Part shown: piece by piece, positions 35,110-47,321 of the stretch
Numbering within the stretch: position 1 is the stretch's first letter
How the letters are laid out: every line of letters starts with the position of its first letter
From: Bolinopsis microptera
Taxonomy: Eukaryota > Ctenophora > Tentaculata > Lobata > Bolinopsidae
Direction: 5' to 3'
NCBI RefSeq assembly: GCF_026151205.1
Contig: NC_087077.1
Span: 15,102,983-15,166,982 of the forward strand
DNA length: 64,000 bases
Made by a program: the position numbers and the translations under genes
The notes under the pieces: generated by a model
What the model saw: only the letters and a program-made list of their open reading frames with translations
Told to the model about the DNA's origin: nothing
Database searches by the model: none

Positions 35110-35790
35110 TTAGTTCCTATTCGAAAGTCTCTGTTTATAACCCACCTATATTCTCACAAAATCGCAAAACAAAAGTCAGTTTTTCGCTAATAATTCGAAA
35201 AGTTAGTGTTTTAGGACATAGAGCTAGTTGAACATTTTTCAAAAATACGAGCGATATCCAATTTGTTCTCTATTCGTAATACATAGTCTACGACCCCCTA
35301 TTGAGCTCCTCAGTGCCTTCCTAATTCCTTATGGCAGATACAAATTAAAAAAAATTGTTCTTAGGTCGTTAATAGGAGAAAATATACTTTAGTTAGTTGT
35401 GCCCATCAGATTTACTTTTACAATTCTTTGTGATAATTCTTGGGAATATGGAAAATACATTCCTGCACAGAAATGTTTGTTACGAAATTTGGAGCCCCAG
35501 GCCCAAGTGATGTTAAAATTAAAAAATAGATACATTTGTTTTTTCTTGAGACTACTGTAGGCTTAGTTGTAGTGAACGGTGGATTTTGACGTATTGAAGG
35601 TACATACGTCATTTTGTAGAGAACGTTAGTGATTATCAAAAACAAAAATTCATGAAAATACAATTTTTGAAATCTTAATTTCCCCGGCCCAACTGATAAT
35701 TATTAATTTTCCCAGTCTGATACAAAATGAAGCAGTCCTATTTCTGTGCATAAAAGATTAAAAGGGTAATATTATTATAAATTAGTTATA
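35110..35790. other. Intergenic, no gene seen
   Basis: No supported feature. Confidence 0.35.
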
Positions 35791-36222
35791 AGATATTTTA
35801 CCAAAACCCATAATCATGGGTAGAGTGGACCGCTGCCAGTGTTTCTCTTTCCCAAACAAAAGGAAATGATATTAATTTGATTGACCGTTCTCAAATGCAA
35901 AATGATACCGAGAATGAAATCGGTCGCTCGCTTTTCCCATTCATTCACGGCTTACAATCAATCACATGCTGTAAAAATTCCTTTGGGTTGCGTTCGGGTC
36001 GATATACCTAGTATTTCGGGATAAGGGTGGTACTGGTAGTTAGTATTCATTCACGGCTTACAATCAATCACATGCTGTACAAATTCCTTTGGGTTGCGTT
36101 CGGGTCGATATACCTAGTATTTCGGGATAAGGGTGGTACTGGTAGTTAGTAAATTAGCTGAAGTTTATTGAATCTTTATTGCTGAGTACAGCTGCCTTCG
36201 GGTAGTTCTTCTTAATCTATCA

Positions 36223-36579
36223 CAGTGCTGGCAAGCACGACCGTTGCATTTATTGTGGGTATACTATGTTCCCCATTTACTATTATACCCCCTTTACTAT
36301 TATACCCCCTTTACTATTATACCCCTTTTACTATTATACCCCCTTTGGTACACGTTACAAGCCTCTTTTGTGCACGCGAAGCGTGCACTCCGGCCGGAGG
36401 CGGCGGCCGAAGGCCGCCGCCTCCGGCAGGAGTTTTCCAGGCATTAAGACTCATCGGAAGTCGTTCAGCAGATTTATTTTTAGTTCAAAACATTCTAATT
36501 TGATGTCAAAGATGACAGGAATAAAAAATAGTTATGTTCAGATTTTTAAGAAATTTGCATAAAATACTCGCCAGCACTG
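36223..36579 (+). mobile_element. hAT-like MITE within the left arm, with GAA-triloop hairpins
   Basis: A 357-bp unit bounded by inverted CAGTGCTGGC(A/G)AG ends, repeated inverted at 39746-40062. It contains tandem TACTATTATACCCCCTT units (about 36277-36345) and two very stable hairpins at 36370-36388 and 36393-36427. No matching 8-bp TSD (ATCTATCA versus TTATACGA), so it now moves or amplifies as part of the larger palindrome. Short Pro-rich ORFs across it are spurious. Confidence 0.7.
36370..36427. repeat. Paired GC-rich GAA-triloop hairpins
   Basis: 36370-36388 is an 8-bp stem GTGCACGC closed by GAA; it contains GCGAAGC, known as an exceptionally stable DNA mini-hairpin. 36393-36427 is a perfect 16-bp stem of almost pure G/C, also closed by GAA. 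Both recur without change in the right arm (39889-39923 and 39928-39946), although the surrounding arms have diverged. Confidence 0.92.
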
Positions 36580-39500
36580 TTATACGAAATTCGGTAAAAA
36601 ACCCAAAATCGCCATATTCAGGTGCCCTAAAAACCATGTTAAAATTGAGTTAGAGATCTGGAATTTTTCAGGGCGTCTAGACGTTGACCAAATTGACTGC
36701 AAAAAAAGTTTCAGGTTTCAGGAGCATCGGGAAATGGGTTTTCTAGAACCCCTGTTTTACGACAGATTGTCGGGACATATACATACAGATATACAGATAT
36801 ATATATTCAGGGATAGACGCTTTGCCAGTCAATTGTAGCCTGTATTTAAGTGTCCATAGATTCAAAAGTATAAAAGATACAGCCATTTCCGACCACAGGT
36901 CTTGCAAATAATTGTTTACACTTTAGTTTACATTGTATACAAAATTTATTTGACGTCATAAACACCCCTTGATGACGTCATCAAGTTAACCGTTTTTAAA
37001 ACTTGATTTTTGACAAAGTAATAACTTTTAAAATTAATTTTAACCCATTAAGGAGTAATTTTATTCAAAATCTGAGGAAATTTTCATCTTAGATAATTGT
37101 TCAAGCATTCTGAAAATCTACCGGAAAGTTTTTCTAGCTTGCTCCTTCATAAAGATATTTGTCATTGAAGTTTGTGCTTTTTTGAAGAATTATTTTATAA
37201 AAACGTCAATTTTGCGATTTAGTATTCTTTGGTGTTGGGCCATGCCTTGGGTTGTGGAGCTCAGTTCTGCTTCCTATAGGTATAAATTGTGCATTAGGCT
37301 AGTTTTAAAGTTGAAAATCGAAAAGTTGCACACGTGGGGACACGCCCAAATTGATAGAAAATTGCTAAAATCACTGAAAATTGCTGTTTTCGTCATTTTC
37401 TGTCAACTTTAGAGTGCCGTTGTGATTACAGTTCTTCTTGAAATACTTTGAAACTTTGCATGCTTAATAAGCTATATATAAAACAATTACATACAAAAAT
37501 TTACGGCGATTCAATATTGGATGCGCATGCAACGTCCGCTCAAAGTTTGCACGTGCGAAAGGTGAGAATTTTGCTCATTCGTGATTTCCAACAAATTCTG
37601 CTTTGCCACGACAGTTTAATGTCATTATATATGAATTTAATGTCAACTTGAATGAGTACCTATTAAGTGGTATATTCAGTCAGTGATGGACCGATATGCT
37701 TACCTAAACACAAGGAAATGTTTTTAAAGGAAAAATTTCGAAATCGTTGAAACTTCCTCCTTATTATAATGAAGATATCAGTTTATATTTCGACTTTATA
37801 AAGTACCCTGACATTATAATCAAAAAGAGATGATATTTTACCAAAACCCATAATCATGGGTAGAGTGGACCGCTGCCAGTGTCTCTCTTTCCCAAACAAA
37901 AGGAAATGATATTAATTTGATTGACCGTTCTCAAATGCAAAATGATACCGAGAATGAAATCGGTCGCTCGCTTTTCCCATTCATTTACAATTGTAATAGA
38001 TTAAGAAGAACTACCCAAAGGCAGCTGTACTCGGCAATAAAGATTCAATAAACTTCAGCTAATGCAATAAGTGATAACTACCACCCTTACCCCGAAATAC
38101 TAGGTATCGACCCGAACGCAACCCAAAGAGATTTTTACAGCATCTGATTGACATGTAATCAATCGAAAATTATTACAATTCGTAAGCCGTGAATGAATGG
38201 GAAAAGCGAGCGACCGATTTCATTCTCGGTATCATTTTGCATTTGAGAACGGTCAATCAAATTAATATCATTTCCTTTTGTTTGGGAAAGAGAGACACTG
38301 GCAGCGGTCCACTCTACCCATGATTATGGGTTTTGGTAAAATTACAATTGTAAATTAATGGAAAAAGCGAGCGACCGATTTCATTCTCGGTATCATTTTG
38401 CATTTGAGAACGGTCAATCAAATTAATATCATTTCCTTTTGTTTGGGAAAGAGAGACACTGGCAGCGGTCCACTCTACCCATGATTATGGGTTTTGGTAA
38501 AATATCATCTCTTTTTGATTATAATGTCATATCAGGATACTTTATAAAATCGAAATATAAACTGATGTCTTCATTAATAAGGAGGAAGTTTCAACGATTT
38601 CGAAATTTTTACTTTAAAAACATTTCCTTGTGTTTAAGTAAGCATATCGGTCTATCACTGACTGAACATAAAACATTATAATCATTCAAGTTGCCATTAA
38701 CTTCATTTATAATGACATTGAACTGTCGTGGTAAAGCAGAATTTGTTCGAAATCACGAATGAGCATAATTCTCACCGTTCGCACGTGCAAACTTTGAGCG
38801 GACGTTACGTGCGCATCCAATACTGAATCGCCGTAAATTTTTGCATAGCGGTATTTTATATATAGTTTGATAAGCGTGCAAAGTTTCAAAAGATTTCAAA
38901 TAGAACTTGGATCACAACGGGACTCCAAAGTTGATAAAAATCGTGAAAACACCAATTTTCAGTGATTTTAGCAATTTTTAATCAATTTGGGCGTGTCCCC
39001 ATGTGTGCAAATTTTTGATTTTCAACTTTAAAACTAGCCTAATGCACAATTTATACCTATAGGAAGCAGAACTGAGCTCCACAATCCAAGGGATAGCCCA
39101 ACACCAGAGAATACTAAATCGCAAAATTGACGTTTTAAAAAAATAATTTTTCAAAAAAGCACTAACTTCAAAGGCAAATATCTTTATGAAGGAGTAAGAT
39201 AAGAAAACTTTCCGGTAGATTTTCAGAATGCTTGAACAATTATCTAAGATGAAAATTTCCTCAGATGTTGAAAAAAATTACTTTTAAATAGTGTTAAATC
39301 AATTTTAGAAGTTATTACTTTGTCGAAAATCAAGTTTTAAAAACGGTTAACTTGATGACGTCATCAAGGGGTGTTTATGACGTCAAATAATTTTTTTATA
39401 CAATGTAAACTAAAGTGTAAACAATTATTTTAAAGACCTGTGGTCGGAAATGGCTGTATCTTTTATACTTTTGAATCTATGGACACCTAAATTTAGGATA

Positions 39501-39745
39501 CAATTGACTATATTTGACTGTCAAAGCGTCTATCCCTGAATATCATGTATCACGACAATCTGTCGTAAAACAGGGGTTCTAGAAAACCCACTTCCCGATG
39601 CTCCTGAAGCCTGAAACCTTTTTTGCAGTCGATTTGGTCAACGTCTAGACGCCCTGAAAAATTTCAGATCTCTAACTCAATTTTAATATGGTTTTTAAGG
39701 CACCTGAATATGGCGATTTTGGGTTTTTTACCGAATTTCGTATAA

Positions 39746-40062
39746 CAGTGCTGGCGAGTATTTTATGCAAATTTTTTAAAAATCTCAACATAACTATTTT
39801 TTATTCCTGTCATCTTTGACATCAAATTAGAATGTTTTGAACTAAAAATAAATCTGCTGAACGACTTCTTAATGCCTGAAAAACTCCTGCCGGAGGCGGC
39901 GGCCTTCGGCCGCCGCCTCCGGCCGGAGTGCACGCTTCGCGTGCACGAAAGAAGCTTGTAACGTGTACCAAAGGGGGTATAATTATAGTAAAGGGGGTAT
40001 AATAATAAATGGGGTACATAGTATACCCACAATAAATGCAACGGTCGTGCTTGCCAGCACTG
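39746..40062 (-). mobile_element. hAT-like MITE, right-arm copy
   Basis: Inverted copy of 36223-36579, about 40 bp shorter because it has fewer of the TACTATTATACCCC repeats and a small deletion near 39866. Both GAA-triloop hairpins (39889-39946) are intact. Confidence 0.7.
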
Positions 40063-40068
40063 TGATAA

Positions 40069-40448
40069 AATGACCACACATAGTATTTCTTAAATTTGAT
40101 CCTTCGAACAGCTGTTGAGCAATGAAACGCAAACATAATCTTAGCAAAATGAATACATTTCTTTTATCTTCAGCATTTAATCAGTCACATAATCTGAAAA
40201 TATCAATGGTTAGTTTGAAAATGTCAAAAATTCTCATCAAAAATGTAGTAAAGTCTCAAAAAATTAAATTAGCATCTCGTCAAAATGGAATAGTTTAAAA
40301 TCGGAACAAAATTAATGGCATATACTATAATAATGTGGAGTCTACAGTAGTTCATTAAATCAAAAAGACGCAATTAAAAAATTGATAGACTGCATATATA
40401 AACAAAAAATTGACGATTTAAAAATAAAATTCGGGACACCATGAAAAA
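40069..40448. other. Flank between the foldback element and the Penelope-like element
   Basis: AT-rich; part is probably the 3' untranslated region of the Penelope-like element on the minus strand. Confidence 0.35.
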
Positions 40449-42757
40449 TTAGCTTCCAGAAACGGAATTCACATTGTTCAGGCCAAACGGATAAAGTGTC
40501 TTCAATTTGTTAATATAAAACTGTTCTGACTTTCTAATGTTCTGACTTTCTAATATTATCTGGGGATGTAGAACACAAAATATCAAAATGGAAACTTTCA
40601 TTGAAATCAGATCTCTCCCTCAAATTATGGACTGAAAAAAGATGTGCCCCTAAAACATTCTCGTCATCAAAATCTCTGTGGCTCTCAACATTCCCCTTAC
40701 TACTCGCCTCTAAAATCTCATAATATTTACTGCGATGACCATTCACACGTTGGCTGAGGCTGGTGACTGTTTTTCCCACGTATACGTTATTAACAGTACA
40801 AAGTTTGCACGTCGCGCCGTACACAATGTTGCGTGTCTTCCAGTTACCACCTTGAGTTCTGACTGAGTGTCCATTATTGGAGACCATGGAATTGCCACTA
40901 ACAAGGTGACAAGTTTGGCAGGGTCTGCCTTTCTTCTTCTCACCAGATTTGGTGCATGGGTCAGTTGTTCTTGACTCTGAACCTAAGGCAAGCTTCTTTC
41001 TCTTGAATAAAGTGTCCTTTAAGTTAGGGGCTCGCCTGGTCACCACTTGGAGTTTAGGGATCCTCTCAGGGTTCTCACTGCTCCATGTACGGCTATTTGA
41101 GATGATGTTACTGGCCTCTTTAGCCTTTTCCTTGGTTTCCTCATAGCCCGCACCGAATGTAACAATCCATGGTGTGAAAGAAGGGGGACCCTGATCCTTT
41201 GCCTTGTACTGTAAAGTTCTTGGTATCGATCTGACATCACTGATGACCTCTCTCACCATATCAGTAGGATATGAAGACCGCTCAAAAAACAACTGAAGCT
41301 CTGCCAATCTCTCATCCAGCAAGACGTCATCATTGATTATCCTTCTGTATCGAAGTGCCTGTGAGAAGACTATACTCCGGAAGGAATGTCGTGGATGGAA
41401 ACTTGAGAATTCAAGATACCTGTTGGCGTCAGTAGGTTTCCTAAACAGATCTGTTGTGAGTATCCCTCCAACAAACTTGTACTGAATGTCCAGGAACTGA
41501 GTGAACTCCGTGATTGGTTTCACTTCGTATGTAATATCTAAGCCATAGTCATCAACCATCTTACTGCGTAATGACCCTACCCATTCTTCAAAACCAATCA
41601 TAGAACCTCTCCACATACCTTGGCCCGAAATATCATCCACAAACCGATCAAGGTTCTTGAGCTCCTCTGGTCTAACAACCGGGTCGTAAACCAGACTCTT
41701 TAGGACAAAGAACAAATCAATGTTACCGCAATCCACTGAATTGATACCTCCAGTGGGTACACCGTTAACGACCTCATACCAGTTGTCTGCATTCTTCAAG
41801 ACTGCCGAATCAAAACTAAGCTGTATCAGTCCCTTCAGCCAAGTCCTGAACTCCTCAGACCAATCTGGTCTACACGACTCCATAGCATCATCTAAGGCTG
41901 ACATCACCAAGCTATGTTGCAGAGAATCGTATAGAGAAACAATATCAATACTGAAGCTGATCCAAGTATCGACTACTTGTCCGGAAGCTGCCAATTCCTC
42001 GAGTTTTATGAGAGCTGCAGTTGAATCTTTAACAAGATCTATACAGTAATCCCTGGCAAGAGGTCCCAACCACTTCCAAACAACAAACTTATCTGATCTT
42101 GCAGTTACTCCTCTAGAGAGATCAGTCACGAATCGACTGGGTGGAATCTTTTTCTCTCTAATTTCAGTCTCAGTCAGCTTGTGAATTTTCAGTAATGGGT
42201 AACCATACGGAATATCGGGCTTGACTAGATCAGAAGTGCTCTGTGAAAGAGTGTCCTGATCAGACTTCTGAATCAAACCAACCACACACTTAGACTGTTC
42301 ACCACTTACATACTTCCGCTCCAAACCAGATGACCACAGCTCTAACAACCTTCCTCTCAAAGATCCAGTAGGATCAGTTTGCAAAGGTCTGTATCTCAAA
42401 GGGTCCTCAACTTTGGCAGAAGTGATATCCTTGATTATCTGAGGGGTGACAATGATTATCGCACCGCCCTTATCAGCCGATGTTATGGCTATTAAGCCAT
42501 CCTTGACAGCCTTCTTCAACCACATATACCCTTCACTCTCATAGCGGTTCATATTAGATTCAAGTTTTCTGGGCTTGAAGTTGTCTACAAAATTGACAAT
42601 GTTTTCTTTTGCAGACTTGATGGCTGGGTCTTCAAAAGAAGTACAAGGAGCTGTTACTGGTTTCTTCAGTAGCTCCATAGGAACTTCGTTATCCCGTGCT
42701 AAGTTCTTAAAAACAGCTTTCCATGCTTGTTTGTTGGCAACATAGTATTTATATTAT
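40449..42757 (-). mobile_element. Penelope-like retroelement (RT plus GIY-YIG endonuclease)
   Basis: Minus-strand element with a nearly full-length ORF. The reading frame is open from about 42757 (no ATG until 42678) to a premature TAG at 40534-40536. The original C-terminal frame continues to a TAA at 40449-40451 but is displaced by a 16-bp tandem duplication at 40523-40554. AT-rich repeats GTAATTTAT (42760-42815) lie just upstream. No terminal repeat pair was found, so full element limits are uncertain. Confidence 0.9.
40534..42678 (-). pseudogene. Penelope-like element polyprotein, C-terminally frameshifted
   Basis: 714 residues. N-terminal SADKGGAIIIV (67-77) is the conserved Penelope pre-RT motif. 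RT motifs are SIDIVSLYDSL (243-253), GVPTGGINSVDCGNIDLF (306-323) and the catalytic RFVDDISG (345-352). The thumb has FLDIQ and KPTDANRYLEFSSFHP (414-429), diagnostic of Penelope-like elements. A Cys-bearing linker GRPCQTCHL (585-592) leads to the GIY-YIG endonuclease: NIVYGATCKLC (617-627), VYVGKTVTSLSQR (632-644) and His648. The last residues before the stop are RKSEH. A neighbouring frame carries the expected tail (FYINKL and FGLN), so the final segment was lost by a recent frameshift. Such elements transpose by target-primed reverse transcription. Confidence 0.9.
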
Positions 42758-43600
42758 TAGTAATTTATAATTATAAGTAATTTATCCATAATAATAAGTA
42801 ATTTATCCATACAGAAAATTTTTAGTTAACGTTCCGCACGTTCACCACAACTATAAAACTTTAGGGTTTGACGGGTTTCTGCTAGGAGCAACGAGGTGAC
42901 TGCGACATAAGGCTGGCTTCGTCTTCTAATATTAGTACCCAAAAGCGAAAGTACAATAGCAATGTGTCAACGCTTCATGCTTTAACTCCTTGAACAGGAC
43001 CCTGCAAAACCTTCGGAAAATTGAGTATTACAGGAACAAATAGCATTCTGAAGGTTTAAATTTATGTTCATATTAACTTACCAAAAAACAGTCAGATAAC
43101 TGGTAACAATGGAATCAAGTCATCACCAGAAGTCTTAAGTTAAATGTTGACAAATCCCATACCAATAAGTTTAAGTTGTCACAACATTCCTTGCCCTACA
43201 TTCTTACCTCGGCCCTACCTAGGTTGAGCGATATAAAGTGTGCACTTTGTAATATTTTCATTATTCTTCGCGTTATTTCTTTACATTTTACTTTAGCTAA
43301 TAACACCAATTCTTTATCAAAGTCTATATTTATCTTTTGAATATCAATTCTTGACTGGTGGCTACAACGTGCAATCGCATATCCTGGTGAATTACCATTT
43401 CCAGTATTTATCATGCCCTAAATATCTCTACTGACTTACTGACCGATTTAGGTCGGCTCCAAAGTCCGAGCATCGGCCCTATATAGGTTATAAATTAATG
43501 AATAAATTCTAACATTACACGCTTCCACATTTAAAAATACCCAAAGAATATGTTCATTTAAGTTATTCAAGCGAGATCACTGGCGTGGATAAAAGTTAAG
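42758..43600. other. Intergenic, no gene seen
   Basis: Starts with TAAGTAATTTATCCATA direct repeats that may belong to the Penelope-like element 5' end. No supported gene. Confidence 0.35.
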
Positions 43601-43629
43601 ATACTGAAATCGATACCGCCTTCTCAGTT

Positions 43630-43725
43630 CTCATTGGCTGATCAATCAGCCAATGAGAGGGCGTTGCACCAGAACCCCATTTTGTGATGATCAGTGACAC
43701 TTATCATCACAAAATTCTATAAATA
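43630..43725 (+). promoter_or_regulatory. Candidate promoter: palindromic CCAAT boxes and TATA box
   Basis: A 28-bp palindrome (43630-43657) places two CCAAT boxes back to back (ATTGGCTGAT / ATCAGCCAAT). A second inverted repeat with arms ATTTTGTGATGA / TATCATCACAAAAT follows (43679-43714), then TATAAATA at 43718-43725. The order CCAAT, then TATA 61-68 bp downstream is promoter-like. The only ORF nearby is 73 codons (43937-44158), which I do not recognise, so no target gene is proven. Confidence 0.4.
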
Positions 43726-43764
43726 GAATTGGTAGAACACGGTCTACAAATTCGGTATACTTTA

Positions 43765-43885
43765 CTAACGGGAGACGGACATCTTATATTATTTGTAGAA
43801 CAGGTGACGAGAGACGGATACCTTACATTATTTATAAAACAAGTGACGGTAGACTAGTACCTTATGTTATCTGTAAAGTAGACTG
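43765..43885 (+). repeat. Degenerate ~45-bp tandem triplet
   Basis: Three diverged units with the frame AGACGGA-A-CTTA-ATTATTTGTA-AACA-GTGACG. It lies just downstream of the candidate TATA box. Confidence 0.6.
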
Positions 43886-45010
43886 AATTTGTATTGTGAC
43901 TGAATCACCTTTGGTAGTAGTAGTACCGATCTGAAAATGTTGGCAAAATGCCTTAATGGATGGCTAGCGAGAGACCTCACGGTTGTTTTCAAAATGTGTG
44001 ATTCCGCATCTGCCCTCATGCCTAAAACCTTTAAATTTGGAGACAAAAAACACTGCAAAGCTAAACAATTCGCCAAATTTTCAGCCTTTAAGTTCTCTCA
44101 GGTTGGATTATTCAACTGCGTAATGTCAAGCGCAAGCCTTACACGATTGTTTTTGTGAGCACGACAATTAACTTACAAGGCACTATCTTACGTAATGTCT
44201 TAAACTGAGTTTCCTGACAATTCAAGATGTGTAAACTTATCCCCATGGAAGGTTTAATAATTAAATGGGTAGGATGGCCGGGGCTAGTTGATCTGGCGAT
44301 GAGCCAAATTGAAGTATAGAGTTGAGAGTATTCAATATCATAACTTTATAATTTTACATTATAATTATATTTATAAGATTCCAACACATCGTGTGTGTAT
44401 AAGCGATTAACGGGACTTCAATAGAGTGACTCAATTTTAATCTGTTGAGGAATTGCGATCCAGCTTACTGCTCAGTAATTAGTTCTTCACTTGCCAAGAT
44501 TCACCCTCATTTTTAATCAAATACCGATGGAATTACTCATTAAAAGTCAATGCATTATCAATGCAACTTGCTTTTATTTTTTAATAATAAAGTAATAATA
44601 ATAATGAACTTTCTGAATATATTTTTCCTGATTTTTAAAAGTAATTCTTTCCGATGTTTTTAATGTTACGTCATGAAAAATGTGTGACCACCCTAACCAT
44701 AGTTATGGACACAAGTCGAATTTTTTCCGAATTTTAGGTATTTTGAAAAGAAAAACGTCAGAATTGTTTATCATCCCGTTAAACATTTTGAACTTTATTT
44801 TGAGCCTAACAGGTATAAAGTGGAGTTTTTTTATTTAACACAATATACTGAGATGCCATACTTTTTGATGACAGAGTTGCACTAGTCTAAGAAACGAAGA
44901 ATGTTGGTGTCAACTAACTTAACTTTTAAGTCATTGGAAAGCTTACAACCATATGTTAATAAATTCGTTGGCACATAAATGTTTGTTTAAATATGCATAG
45001 ATTAAACTAA
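43886..45010. other. Intergenic, no gene supported
   Basis: Contains the unrecognised 73-codon ORF at 43937-44158 and otherwise AT-rich sequence. Confidence 0.3.
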
Positions 45011-45014
45011 AAGG

Positions 45015-45190
45015 TATATTAAAAACAGGAAATGATAGTTTTCTTTGCTAAAAGTAAAATCGACTCGAGTGCGATTCTTAGACCTGAAATTCGCAAAATT
45101 TTGCTGATATTTAACAAAATTTGATCCTTTGATCCCAGGTCAAAATAAGTACTGATAAGGATAAAGTAACCTTTGAAACCTTGCAAGCCT
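45015..45190 (+). repeat. Dispersed repeat family 2, copy 2
   Basis: Second copy of the element at 31655-31830. Confidence 0.7.
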
Positions 45191-47080
45191 TTTTAACTTC
45201 TGCTATAATATGTATCAATATTCAATATGTCAATCGGAAATTTTTTGTTTAACTGAACATTTGTACCCTGCTAACCCCCTTTATTTAAAAAAGTTATTTT
45301 GGGCGATTTAACACGTACTGCAGGGAACTTTGAACCAGAAACACCCCATTCCATTATATGATATAAGGACCCTAAATATTTTAATAAAACGGAGATGTCA
45401 AGCCTCCTGTCCGCGTTGCAAAACATTGGACATCGTCCAATAACAATCAGTTTACTAGTATTCACTGGTATTGGTCTTTATAAAACAATTTTAATCTAAT
45501 TATATTTCTTAAGGTAATTCTTCTGCTCACGTTTTTTCAGTATCTTCCTCGCGAGGAATTAACTTAGATTTATGTTAAGGTGAATGTCACTCCACATTCA
45601 TTATGTGTAAGGCGATATCCTTGCTGTAACTTACCATTTTTTTACTTCTTTTGTTATTTTATTTCGGAAATATTTCTTCCTTCTGGCATTGAAATATCTT
45701 TTTAAATTTATCAGATATTATGTAACATGATATAATTAATTATGCACATACAGCTCCTAACTCTACAGCAGCAGATAAATGCTAATCCAACTCTTATGAA
45801 AGTTGACCTGAATGCTACAGCAACAAAGCCGACATTTGTTGATGTGATCACTAAAATGTTTTTGTTCAGCTATATACCGTGAATGTAATATTACTCAATC
45901 ATTTATCACTTTAGAGTTTAGACCGCACGTCATTGTTCGTAATGTAAGGCACCTTCATGTTAACCGGTATCAATGCTAGAAGTCAATATAATTACATTGA
46001 ATATTTAATGTTATGTATCTAGCACTGATGGCTGTACAAACAGTAATTATTACTGAATATTTTTATTACATCAGTATATTTACTCAACTCAGGCAGTGGT
46101 TTACACTATGTTGAAATCTCTTTAGGGGGACTCCTTAGTTTTCCTAGGGATAGGGGCAGTAGTTAAGTGCGTCCTGTATCCTAGCACCCAGCCTAACTGT
46201 CCGGTAGACAGGGTGGTCATTTACACTGGCCCACCCTGTATATTTTGAAATCGATCCTGGACCTACGTGGCACGTTTGCTCCATAAACCAAAACCAAAAC
46301 TAAACCAAATATTTTATCAATTATGCTATAAATATGTATATACGTACATCACTATTAGACGATGTTTGTCCTATCAGTTCGTCCCCTTTACATAGATTTA
46401 GAATAGGATAAATTGTCAAAGCTTACTTAGCGAGCATTGAAGTTATCCTGAAAACATGTGATAATTTTCTAGTGACATGATTACATACCATACCTCGCTA
46501 CAATATGTCGACTGCATACCAGAATAGAAATCTTATTTTGTTTGAATCCCAACCTTTACTATGCGCCACATCATATATTTCCATTTATATTTTTCCTTCT
46601 TACATTGAACTACTTGGTAATAAGTAAAGTTACTTACTTAATTAAAGTAAGTAAATAGAATACGGTTGAGTAGTTTGGTAATTTGATAGTCGAAGTGATG
46701 TAACTGAGCCAATATATTTGATGTTGCCATGGGGACCGTTAGTTTTACCGCCTGGAATCACATTGAATCTCCACAAAATGTGCTCATGTAATTTATCCAC
46801 AGCTCCGTATGTAATATATCGTATATAGTTATCATTTGCTATAATTCTACTCACGTGCTTTAATTTCGCTTACATCCTGCATAACTTTATTGTAATCAAC
46901 CCCAAAATGAATGGTGTCTACGAATGTACACTATCGATTCAGAATGTTTCTATTAATTAATCAATCTTTTGTCTTGTTTAGCCTGCATTTTTTATCGCTA
47001 TAAATCCAACGCGCCCATATTAATTGTCGACTGTTGAATCCATCGGTTTTTGATCAACCTGATTCACCGCCAAGTCTAGT
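45191..47080. other. Intergenic upstream of SLC34
   Basis: No gene seen. At 46209-46240 there is an imperfect CAGGGTGG...CCCACCCTG inverted pair flanked by TA on the right, resembling the end of the mariner-type element at 5349-6115; probably a remnant. Confidence 0.4.
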
Positions 47081-47222
47081 GTTTTTGTTGATTATTGATA
47101 CCTCAACAATTGTGTTAGAGGTAGCGTTTTGTAAAGTTCTATTATAAGTGAAAGTGTTTTTGTTGATTATTGATACTTCAACAATTCTGTTGGAGGTAGT
47201 GTTTTGTAAAGCTCTATCGTGA
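47081..47222 (+). repeat. 70-bp tandem duplication in the SLC34 5' region
   Basis: GTGTTTTTGTTGATTATTGA units at 47081 and about 47153. Two copies of about 72 bp with about ten differences, lying 100 bp upstream of the SLC34 start codon. They may fall in the 5'UTR or core promoter. Confidence 0.8.
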
Positions 47223-47321
47223 TTATTTTATTCGATATTATACTAGTTTCCTTCTAAGATTGTTCATCAGTTCACAACTCTACTTGTTGCTAGCAAAGGT
47301 TGCAAGGTTATTGATGTTGCA

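Larger units (their letters stand above)
35791..40068. mobile_element. 4.3-kb nested inverted-repeat (foldback) element
   Basis: Architecture is A-B-C-A'-C'-B'. B (36217-37830) and B' (38510-40068) are 1.6-kb inverted arms with scattered small differences. A (35791-36216) is inverted at 37985-38343. A block of about 150 bp (starting TATTTTACCAAAACCCA, ending CGCTTTTCCCATTCAT) occurs four times: 35793-35945 and 37832-37984 on +, 38191-38343 and 38356-38508 on -. A also contains a 106-bp tandem duplication (35941-36046 / 36047-36152). No long ORF or transposase is present. It could be a foldback transposon or a palindromic amplification of a MITE cluster. Confidence 0.85.

Noticed and set aside
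36225-36562. Three overlapping ORFs of 67-98 codons (Pro/Tyr- and Arg/Pro-rich), repeated on the minus strand at 39763-40136
   Set aside because: They cover the TACTATTATACCCC repeats and the GC-rich hairpins of a MITE; no protein-like conservation between the two copies.
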